A stretch of DNA of 64,000 nt from Glycomyces sp. NRRL B-16210 (GTDB taxonomy: Bacteria > Actinomycetota > Actinomycetes > Mycobacteriales > Micromonosporaceae), in NCBI RefSeq assembly GCF_000719515.1, contig NZ_JOGR01000006.1:62001-126000 (forward strand), read 5' to 3'. Positions 32,130 to 39,301 of the stretch are shown here, piece after piece; the first letter of the stretch is position 1, and every line of letters starts with the position of its first letter. Position numbers and translations under genes: made by a program. The notes beneath the pieces were generated by a model, which was given only the letters and a program-made list of their open reading frames with translations, was not told the origin of the DNA and did no database searches.

Positions 32130-33578
32130 TCAGTCCTGGCGTGGAGGCCGGGTTTCGTTATCAGTTGAGTGATAGGCGAGATCAAGTGACCAACTCATGC
32201 GGTAAAAGTTCGAATTCGGATCAAGTTCGAGCATCATTGCGTCATGGAGTTGGTGTGGCTGTTTGGATGTCGCTTTTGCGCCGTTGAAATGCGCCATGTA
32301 ACATCTGCGAACGTCGAAGAAGAGCATGTCATCGAATGTGACATTCTGGAAGAATGCGCTCTTATTGAATGAAGCCGCCGAGAATCCACATTTTGAGAAG
32401 CGGGCATTGGAGAACGTGACATCGGCATGGAACTTCGTAACGGTCCACTCGGAGTCACCACGGAAAATGGTGTCTCGAAAATCGGCACAGAATTGCTCGC
32501 TGAATTGAACCTGACCGGGCTTGCGGCGTGCGAGGTATTCCAGATCGCAATCGAATTCGGCTTCGATGAAATTGGCAGTGCTTTCGAATCGAGCCGCACG
32601 GAAGGTTGCCCCGGTCGGGAACTTTGCGTGGGAGAACTCGGCGAAGTCTACGAAGACCGCGCTGGAGAAGTCGGCGCCGTGAAGCTCGCAGTCATCGAAG
32701 ATTATGTTCTCTAGGAACGCTCCAGCGAGAATGATGCGATCGTGCTCCCAATATTCTTCGGCGTGCTCAACCCGATTCAAGTGCCGTTGGAGGATTCGCT
32801 GCGCTTCAAGGCGAACCTGACGTTCCTGATCCACCTCATGATTTGGTGCCGGTGGGAGTGGTCCAAACAAGTCAGGCAGTGGTCCCGAGACACCTGGCCA
32901 ACCGGTCGCTTCGTGCTGTGGAGGTTGATAATGCTGGCGTAGGTAGGCGCATATATGGTCGATGATTGCCTGTCGCTTGTCTTCATATTGCCGTGCGAGT
33001 TCTTCGAGCAGATGCAGACCGGCAATCCTGACCATGGAGCTTTCACTGCCGAGCTTGTCGATTGCCCTAGCCCAGTGGTCCAGGATTCTGCGCTGTTCGG
33101 CATCCGCACGAGTGTTTCGCATCTCCTCGTCGCGCAATGCGAGCTGCCGCTCTGAATCTAGACGGGCATCTCTCATCTCCTCGTCGCGCAGCGCGAGTTG
33201 CCGCTCAGAGTGTTCGAGCTGACGCTCAGCATTCGCGAGCTGGCGCTCTCGGGCCTTGTGTGCCCGCTCGGACTCTCGTTCGTCATGGAGCTGCTTGCGA
33301 AATCGCAGAAGGAGGACGCCGATCGTGGCGCTTCCTAGCCCTGCGAGCACAGCGACGTGTTTGGCCTGCACACCTTGGATTACCGAGTCGACGCGTTCGG
33401 CTGGATTGCTGTGATCAAGCGCGGCGATGTCAGCCATCAACCAGAAGTACATTCCGACGGTCGCGGCAACCGCAAGGGTTGTCCAGAGAGCAATCGTTCC
33501 CCAGAACTCCGGAGACCGCCAGATTGTCGAGCGCTCTCGTGTCTCGTTGTGGGACTTGCGGGTAAGATTTTCAGCCAT
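32130..33578 (-). CDS. Membrane pentapeptide-repeat protein B, 482 aa
   Basis: Two membrane segments (about residues 28-48 and 72-92) are followed by a charged coiled coil with an internal repeat (ERQLALRDEEMR occurs twice), the block KLGSESSMVRIAGLHLLEEL with ICAYLRQHY, and a degenerate pentapeptide region from about residue 290 to 430. Apart from the coiled coil, the order matches the protein at 19310-20599, and the LGS-VRI-G-H-LE block aligns directly. The ATG at 33578 is preferred over an upstream TTG. Confidence 0.8.
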   Translation of the reverse strand: MAENLTRKSHNETRERSTIWRSPEFWGTIALWTTLAVAATVGMYFWLMADIAALDHSNPAERVDSVIQGVQAKHVAVLAGLGSATIGVLLLRFRKQLHDERESERAHKARERQLANAERQLEHSERQLALRDEEMRDARLDSERQLALRDEEMRNTRADAEQRRILDHWARAIDKLGSESSMVRIAGLHLLEELARQYEDKRQAIIDHICAYLRQHYQPPQHEATGWPGVSGPLPDLFGPLPPAPNHEVDQERQVRLEAQRILQRHLNRVEHAEEYWEHDRIILAGAFLENIIFDDCELHGADFSSAVFVDFAEFSHAKFPTGATFRAARFESTANFIEAEFDCDLEYLARRKPGQVQFSEQFCADFRDTIFRGDSEWTVTKFHADVTFSNARFSKCGFSAASFNKSAFFQNVTFDDMLFFDVRRCYMAHFNGAKATSKQPHQLHDAMMLELDPNSNFYRMSWSLDLAYHSTDNETRPPRQD

Positions 33579-33715
33579 TGGCCTCAACGTAGCGTGAAGT
33601 CAAGCTGGCTGCACGACCTCCATACCCGTTTCGTGCGGTGTCTGGCGTTACAGAGCTTGCGCCGCCGAGCGGGTCAGCGGGCGATGCAGGGACTCTGCAC
33701 CGCCCGCGATGTCTG

Positions 33716-34366
33716 CTACTTACCGAGGTACGAATTCCCGAGTCTCATCCGTTGGGACGCAGGAATGATCAGGTTTGTACTGCCAGGGATGTGGATCTCA
33801 GGAGCTAGAAGACCTAGATTCAGATCCCATCTGTATCGTCGCCGCCACTGAAAACGTTCGTCGGCGTTTTCGAGTGCTAGTCGAATCTCGGGGTCGGTCC
33901 AGCCGTTGATGGCCCTGAGCTGTTCGACGACCAGCGAGAGTTCACCCTTGACCGCCGCACGCCCCGCATGTTGAACGCGGTGGCAGTCCGGGCACAGTGC
34001 GATGAGCCCAGCGAGTCGCTGTACCGCCGAGGTTGAGGCCACCTCGAAGTGCCAGAGCTCGTGGCAGTCGGGCCGTCTCGGCCTGCCGGATTCAGGATCA
34101 AATCCGGGTTGCCCGCAGACCTCGCAGCGATTTCCGGCTCGTTCGCAGACGGGGATGCGAATCCGATCCCAGTCGCCACTGGAGAGAATTCCTCGAAGGT
34201 TCGATCCCCACACGTTCGCGGGCAGCATGTCCGGATACAGCAGGCCGGGGCCGATCGGGACGGCGTCGATCATCAGTGGTGAAGCATTGGCAGCGGTGTC
34301 CGCCCTCGCTTGAGCACCCTGCTCTTCCGCCTTGGAAGCTCGCTTCCTTCTTTGAAAGCGCTTCAT
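33716..34366 (-). CDS. HNH endonuclease, 216 aa
   Basis: A zinc-bound HNH domain is complete: C81-x2-C84, D100-C101-H102-ELWH106, and C125-x2-C128-H129 with H133. The C-terminal 80 residues are not recognisable. The start overlaps the integrase stop by ATGA, so it is translated after the integrase. It could act in element maintenance, homing or defence; which one cannot be told. Confidence 0.85.
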   Translation of the reverse strand: MKRFQRRKRASKAEEQGAQARADTAANASPLMIDAVPIGPGLLYPDMLPANVWGSNLRGILSSGDWDRIRIPVCERAGNRCEVCGQPGFDPESGRPRRPDCHELWHFEVASTSAVQRLAGLIALCPDCHRVQHAGRAAVKGELSLVVEQLRAINGWTDPEIRLALENADERFQWRRRYRWDLNLGLLAPEIHIPGSTNLIIPASQRMRLGNSYLGK

Positions 34367-35847
34367 GCAGCCGCCGCCCCTCCGTTGCTCCCTCCGAGGC
34401 GCTTCGTGAGCTCGGCCTGAAGCGATGCCATCTGAGCAAGCAGCTGCTCGTTCGACATCGGCTCTGATCGGTGGTGACTGTTGCGATTGTCCGGCTCGGA
34501 CGGTATCTCTCGTCGTTGGTGCTGGCGAACCTTGTCGAGCGCTGCGAGTGCGGTCTCGTCTGCGTTCGCAACGGTGTGCAGGTATCGCTCGGTAGTCGTG
34601 ATGCTGGCGTGCCCGAGTCGTTCCTTAACAACCATGAGGTCGGCGCCGCCGTTGAGCAGCCAGGACGCATGTGCATGCCGAAGCAGGTGCATCCGAATGT
34701 CGACCTTGATACCCGCTGATCTCAATGCGGGCTTGATGATCTGTTCGCGGAACCATCGGTTGGGTATGTGGCCGTCCGTGTCCCAGACCCGGGGCTTCCG
34801 CGGGTTGTCCTTGCCGCTGGCGCGACGCTTGCGGCGGTAGGCGGCCATCGCCTCCCTGCAATAGGCGCAGCGGCAGCGCCCAGCGGTGTACGCGCTCATA
34901 GTGCCGTGGGCGAAGGTCTGACCGCGTCGATTCCGCTTGGTGCGACCCGAGGGCTTCCCGAGCTCGACCTTGGCGCAGGTGGAGGTGAGACGGGCTTGGG
35001 GCTCGTACCAGAAAAGGAGGTTGTTCTCCTTCAGGTTGTTGGCTTCGATGTGGGCGTCGATCTTCTCGGCGAGGTGGCCGGCGACCTTGATGAGGCGGTA
35101 CTCGCCGTCCTTGGGGTAGTCCTTGACGAAGAACCGCTTGCTTTCGGGATGGAACTCGGGCCTGATCTGAACGACGGCGCGGCAGACCGTGAACGCCTTG
35201 TGTTCGGGGTCCCAGTCCGACACGCGCAGTTCGGTGAGTTCGCCCCACCGCGTTCCGGTTTCGATCGCGGTCTCCACGAGCAGCTTCGACATGGCGTCGG
35301 GGAGCGCCACATAGAAGACGTCGAACTGAGCGGGGGTGATGATGGTGAGCGGCTTCTTGGGAACCGGGTCGGTCTTCACCAGAAGACACGGGTTCTCGGC
35401 GAGGTATCGGTCGCTGACGGCACTGCCGAGGATAGAGCTCAGGAGCTGCTTGAGACGCTTCCTCGTGGTGGCCGAGACGCCTTGGTCCTTGAGCTCGGAG
35501 AGCCATTCCTTGATGTCGGTGGTGTAGATGTCGAGCATCGGCCTGTCGCCGAAGAAGGCCATGAGGTGCGCGTAGAGCTGGTACGTGTAGACCTCGCGGG
35601 TCTTGACCTCGACCGTCAGGTGGGGGAGCCAGGTCTCTTCGACGTACTCCCGGAAGAGAGTCCTGCCGCGGACCAAGACGTCGCCCTTGCCAGCCTGGAC
35701 CTTCTTCTCGGCTTCCCTCCAGGCGTCGTTGCCCTCCTCCTCGGAGTCGTAGGTCCCGGCGGACCTCGCGATGCCGTGGCGGTCGAGGAACATGGCCGTC
35801 CAGCGTTCCTGGCCGAACCTGTTCGTCTTCTTGTTGCAGTAGCCCAT
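34363..35847 (-). CDS. int: Tyrosine site-specific integrase, 494 aa
   Basis: The catalytic set of phage-type tyrosine recombinases is present: R200 (ETGTRWGEL), H387-L-L-R390-H391, H413 (LGHAS) and nucleophile Y422. An N-terminal arm-binding and core-binding region precedes it. Between the first Arg and the HxxR box is a long insert (about residues 295-350) with a Cys cluster, C325-x-C327-x2-C330, and a basic stretch. The start lies about 166 bases from the tRNA fragment, where it should act on attP. It is co-transcribed with the HNH gene. Confidence 0.93.
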   Translation of the reverse strand: MGYCNKKTNRFGQERWTAMFLDRHGIARSAGTYDSEEEGNDAWREAEKKVQAGKGDVLVRGRTLFREYVEETWLPHLTVEVKTREVYTYQLYAHLMAFFGDRPMLDIYTTDIKEWLSELKDQGVSATTRKRLKQLLSSILGSAVSDRYLAENPCLLVKTDPVPKKPLTIITPAQFDVFYVALPDAMSKLLVETAIETGTRWGELTELRVSDWDPEHKAFTVCRAVVQIRPEFHPESKRFFVKDYPKDGEYRLIKVAGHLAEKIDAHIEANNLKENNLLFWYEPQARLTSTCAKVELGKPSGRTKRNRRGQTFAHGTMSAYTAGRCRCAYCREAMAAYRRKRRASGKDNPRKPRVWDTDGHIPNRWFREQIIKPALRSAGIKVDIRMHLLRHAHASWLLNGGADLMVVKERLGHASITTTERYLHTVANADETALAALDKVRQHQRREIPSEPDNRNSHHRSEPMSNEQLLAQMASLQAELTKRLGGSNGGAAAA

Positions 35848-36012
35848 GGGGGAGCTCCGGTTCTCGCTTGTTTTTCGCTTGTCAGACCACTCGCGATCGA
35901 CAAGGACCTAGGGGTACGCACAGGTACGTTGAAAACCTATGTTTTCCCTGGTCAAGAACCAGTTTTCAGTTGAACTCGCTGCCCGGACAGGGTCGTCGCA
36001 ATTACGACAGGA

Positions 36013-36062
36013 CCGGGCTCATAACCTGGAGGTCGGTGGTTCAAATCCGCCTCCCGCTACCA
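36013..36062 (+). tRNA. 3' fragment of a CAT-anticodon tRNA-Met (fMet-like), presumed attR
   Basis: An anticodon arm (CCGGG-CTCATAA-CCTGG, anticodon CAT at 36020-36022), a T arm (GGTGG-TTCAAAT-CCGCC), a 3' acceptor strand TCCCGCT, discriminator A and encoded CCA are seen. No D arm or 5' acceptor strand lies upstream, so this is not a functional tRNA. The intact gene would be recreated at the left end of the element, outside the window. The 3' part closely resembles actinobacterial initiator tRNA. Confidence 0.83.
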
Positions 36063-36076
36063 CGGAATATCAAGTG

Positions 36077-36116
36077 AGACCCGGTTTTCTCGAAAGAGGA
36101 GACCGGGTCTTTCTTT
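36077..36116 (+). terminator. Terminator after the tRNA fragment
   Basis: Arms AGACCCGGT (36077-36085) and ACCGGGTCT (36102-36110) with a 16-base loop are followed by TTCTTT. This is a standard intrinsic terminator and marks the original chromosomal side of the tRNA gene. Confidence 0.85.
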
Positions 36117-36490
36117 GTCGTATCGCGCTTTGTCGCACTCGCCGATTGCGGTGATCTGGGGAGACGACTTCCCGGTTGCAACTAAGAGTGGCGACAGTCA
36201 CGATAGGGAATCGGATTCTTAGGTGCGGCGCTGGTGGGGCCATTCGGACTGAGGTCGGCATTCCACAGTATTCACCAGTGCGTCGGGTCGGGGCCGCGGC
36301 CGCCTGCCTGGGTGTGTCGGCCCTGGAGCGGCGGTCGGTTGCTTTCTGCTCGGGTGAGTTCCGGGGTGACACGAACGGGGGAGGCCTAACGGTTGGTGGG
36401 CGGTCAACCGCGAGGAGGATTCTCCGGGGTCTACAACAGGCATAGCCTGCATCTACCCCGCACTCCTCCACATAGTCCATTGGAGTTCCC
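36117..36490. other. Intergenic, chromosome side of attR
   Basis: No supported gene. A 89-codon frame (36176-36445) has no ribosome binding site and no recognisable protein. The interval presumably holds the promoter of the Excalibur-domain gene. Confidence 0.45.
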
Positions 36491-37147
36491 GTGACCACCG
36501 ATCCCTTGAACACAGACCCGAAGCAGGCCATCGCCAAAGCCTGGTCCCGACTCACGAATCTCGGGAAGACGCTTGCCATCTCGGTCTTGGCCGGCCTCGT
36601 GCTCTGCTGCGGCGGCGTCATCAACGCCATGGGCGGCGACGACGATCCGGAGGCACCCGTCGAAGTCGCGACCGAGGTCGAGACGTCCGAGAGGGTCACT
36701 TCTTCTCCTTCCAAGTCCGCGCCGACCACCCGTCCCGCGCCGACCGAGGCGGCCTCAACTACCGAGCCCGAACCCGAGCCCACGACGGAGGCCGCGGCCC
36801 GGGTCGAGGAGACGACCAAGTCGCAGGAGGTCTACTACGAGAACTGCGCCGCCGCCCGAGCTGCGGGCGCCGCACCCGTCCTCGAAGGCCAACCCGGCTA
36901 TCGGCCCGGCCTCGACGGCGATGGCGACGGCGTGGGTTGCGAGGACTCCTCCTCCGGTGGCGGAGGCAACGGAGGCGGCGGGAATGGCGGTGGCGGCGGC
37001 GACAGCGGCGGCAGTGGCGACAGCTCGGATGTCCACTACAAGAACTGCGACGCGGCGCGCGCGGCGGGAGCCGCGCCCGTTTACCGCGGCGATCCCGGCT
37101 ACGGCAAGCACCTCGACCGCGACGGAGACGGCGTCGGCTGCGAATGA
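36491..37147 (+). CDS. Membrane protein with two Excalibur calcium-binding domains, 218 aa
   Basis: One membrane segment (about residues 27-46) is followed by a Thr/Pro/Glu-rich linker and two near-identical Excalibur domains (residues 112-151 and 178-218). Each has the pattern YxNCxxARAAGAAP, GxPGY, LDxDGDGVGCE, with two cysteines and a DxDxDG loop. They are joined by a Gly-rich spacer. The protein is probably exported and binds Ca2+ at the surface. A GTG start with TTGGAG is used. Confidence 0.85.
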   Translation: MTTDPLNTDPKQAIAKAWSRLTNLGKTLAISVLAGLVLCCGGVINAMGGDDDPEAPVEVATEVETSERVTSSPSKSAPTTRPAPTEAASTTEPEPEPTTEAAARVEETTKSQEVYYENCAAARAAGAAPVLEGQPGYRPGLDGDGDGVGCEDSSSGGGGNGGGGNGGGGGDSGGSGDSSDVHYKNCDAARAAGAAPVYRGDPGYGKHLDRDGDGVGCE

Positions 37148-37252
37148 GCGGTCGCCGGCACGGTGAGGCTCTCGGCGGGCGCAGCGAATCCTCAGGCTCC
37201 GGGACTTCTGTGGGAACATGGTCTGAGCGCAACGCACATTTCGGGAGCCCGC

Positions 37253-39301
37253 ATGACAGAGGAACCGTTCGCCGCCCACAACACGTTCAACGGTGACAAC
37301 CCGAACGTGGTGCAGGCCGGACGAATCGACGCCCTCCATCTGCACAACGGCCCCGAAGTGGTTGTGCCGCAAGAAGGCTCCCCGGTCCGGACCGATTGGA
37401 TCGGTCGCGACGGCGACCTCGACGCCATCGACGAGGCGCTGCGACACGGCCGGCCTGTGGCGCTGCACGGCGAGGCCGGATCCGGCACTACGGCCGTCGC
37501 GTTGATGGCGATCGATCGCAATCGGGGCCGGTACCCCGACGGGCAGGTCTACATCGACCTCGACAAGGACGAAGCCTCGGAGGCCATGCAGTCGGTCCTC
37601 ATCCGGCTCGGCGTCGCGCCCGCCCAGATCCCCCCGAGCCTCGAAGGCCGCGTCGCCGTGTTCCGGTCGGTGACGCGGAACCGGTCGCTGCTGGTGGTCG
37701 TCGACCGCATCACGCGCAGCCGCGAGGCCCCGCTGTTCCGCCCCGCCTCGGCGACCGCCGGGTTCCTCGCGGTCACGAGCGTCGCCCTGGACGACCAGCC
37801 GTACCTCGTGCACGATTTGGGCCCCCTCGAACCGGACATCGCCGCCGAGTACCTGCGGTGCGCCTGCCCGAACCTTCCCGACGGGGTCGCGCCGCGCCTG
37901 ATCGCGGAGTTCGGTGCGCGCCCCTCCGACCTGAGCAAGCTCGCCGGCCTCATCCGCCTCCGTTCCCTCACCGGCCTCCTCGAGGTCCAGGACGCCGTGG
38001 ACGGCAAGAGCCTCCTCGAAACGGTCGAAGCGAGCCTCAGCGAATCGGCGAAATGGCTGTACCGCCTGCTCGCCGCCTTGCCGAACCGCGAGTTCGAGCG
38101 CGCCTTGACAGGGATCTTCACCGGCGCGAAGGGCTGGGGACTCGAAGCGGTCCCCGCGCCGCTCGCCGAACTCCTCGACGCCGAACTGGTCGTCGAGCAC
38201 CGGCCGGGCTGGTACCGGGTCGAGCACGCCGCCGAGGGCCGCTTCGATCCTCGCGACCCCGTTCCCGTCGAGATCTTCAGCGCCCGAAGGGATTCCCTGA
38301 CCTGGCACGTCCGGCGGGCCCAACTCGCGGACCTCGCCGTCATGGGCGACCGGGCGCGTTTCGCCCCCGACTTCGGCCGCCGCGTGCGCCCTCCCGGGTT
38401 CAGCGGCCCCGCCGAGGCCATGGAATGGCTGCGCACCCTCTATGCGGCCCTGTCGGTCTCAGTCGAGATCGCCGCCGATCGACTTTGGACGGACGAGGCC
38501 TGGGCCCTCGCTGAGGCGCTGTGGGCCTATTTCTCCAACGCCAACCGGTACCGCGAGGCGGTCAAGTGCTACCGGAGCGCGCTCGCCGTCGCCGACGGCC
38601 CGGCGGTCGAAGCGCAGTTGTCGGCTCTGCTGGGGCTCAGCCTCATCGGCTGCGAGGAGTACGTCGAGGCCGGGCAGGTGCTCGACCGGGGCCTCGCCGC
38701 CGCTGCCGAGGCGCGGGGCGGTCCCGGCCTCGGCCGGCACGCGCGGCGCTGGACCGAGCTGATGGGCATCGTCGCCGAACAGCTCGGGCGGCTGCGCCTG
38801 CGCGAACGACGTCTCGACGAGGCCGACGCGTACACCGACACCGCGATCGCCTGCGCCGAGGAGATCGAACGGCCTCGGGCCGTGGGCATCCGCCTGCGGG
38901 TGCGGGCCGAGATCCTCCTCGCCCGAGGCGACCACCTAGGGGCCGAACGGGAATGGCGACGGGCCGCAGTGATCTTCCAAGGCGAGAAGGACGACCGGAA
39001 CCTCATCGGTACGCGCCTCGACCTCGCCATGCTGCACTTCTCGCAACTCCGCGACGCCGCGAGTCTGGCCGAAGTGGACCAGTTCGTCGCCACCGCGATC
39101 CGCAAGGGGCTGTGGCAGCTCGCCGCCGAGACCCACGAGCGTGTCGCCGAAGTGCTGGTCCCGCATTCGAACGAGGACCTGATCGCGAGGCCTGAGGAGC
39201 GACTCGAGCGCGCCCTCCACCTGTACGAGGCCCATGGCGCCCCGCTCGACGCCGACCGGATCCGCAACGCCCTGGGCGTCAGCGAAGCCTCCGAACGCTG
39301 A
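37253..39301 (+). CDS. STAND-type NTPase with TPR region and degenerate P-loop, 682 aa
   Basis: The N terminus has the motif HNTFNGDNPNVVQAGRIDALHLH seen before actinobacterial NB-ARC/STAND proteins (shown here in part: NPNVVQAGRID). The P-loop position reads GEAGSGTTAVAL (residues 73-84), lacking the Walker lysine. A hydrophobic strand LLVVVD (D151) is the Walker B. The region from about residue 420 to the end is helical repeats of TPR type. STAND proteins serve as signal switches, often in regulation or defence. It overlaps the converging gene by 23 bases. Confidence 0.72.
   Translation: MTEEPFAAHNTFNGDNPNVVQAGRIDALHLHNGPEVVVPQEGSPVRTDWIGRDGDLDAIDEALRHGRPVALHGEAGSGTTAVALMAIDRNRGRYPDGQVYIDLDKDEASEAMQSVLIRLGVAPAQIPPSLEGRVAVFRSVTRNRSLLVVVDRITRSREAPLFRPASATAGFLAVTSVALDDQPYLVHDLGPLEPDIAAEYLRCACPNLPDGVAPRLIAEFGARPSDLSKLAGLIRLRSLTGLLEVQDAVDGKSLLETVEASLSESAKWLYRLLAALPNREFERALTGIFTGAKGWGLEAVPAPLAELLDAELVVEHRPGWYRVEHAAEGRFDPRDPVPVEIFSARRDSLTWHVRRAQLADLAVMGDRARFAPDFGRRVRPPGFSGPAEAMEWLRTLYAALSVSVEIAADRLWTDEAWALAEALWAYFSNANRYREAVKCYRSALAVADGPAVEAQLSALLGLSLIGCEEYVEAGQVLDRGLAAAAEARGGPGLGRHARRWTELMGIVAEQLGRLRLRERRLDEADAYTDTAIACAEEIERPRAVGIRLRVRAEILLARGDHLGAEREWRRAAVIFQGEKDDRNLIGTRLDLAMLHFSQLRDAASLAEVDQFVATAIRKGLWQLAAETHERVAEVLVPHSNEDLIARPEERLERALHLYEAHGAPLDADRIRNALGVSEASER

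Larger units (their letters stand above)
1..36062. mobile_element. Integrative conjugative element, right-hand part (left end outside window)
   Basis: The interval ends at a tRNA 3' fragment (36013-36062) that lacks its own 5' half and is followed by a terminator, which is what the attR of an element integrated in a tRNA gene looks like. A tyrosine integrase lies just inside that end. A complete run of type IV secretion genes (VirB4, VirD4, TrbL-like and others), a wall hydrolase, DUF5753/DUF397 regulators and an excisionase-like gene fill the interior. The lanthipeptide genes are then cargo. The left boundary is not visible, so genes near position 1 are assigned to the element only because no other junction is seen. 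No relaxase or replication gene was recognised. Confidence 0.72.

Noticed and set aside
36013..36062. Complete functional tRNA-Met
   Set aside because: No D arm or 5' acceptor strand precedes the anticodon arm, so only the 3' part is present.
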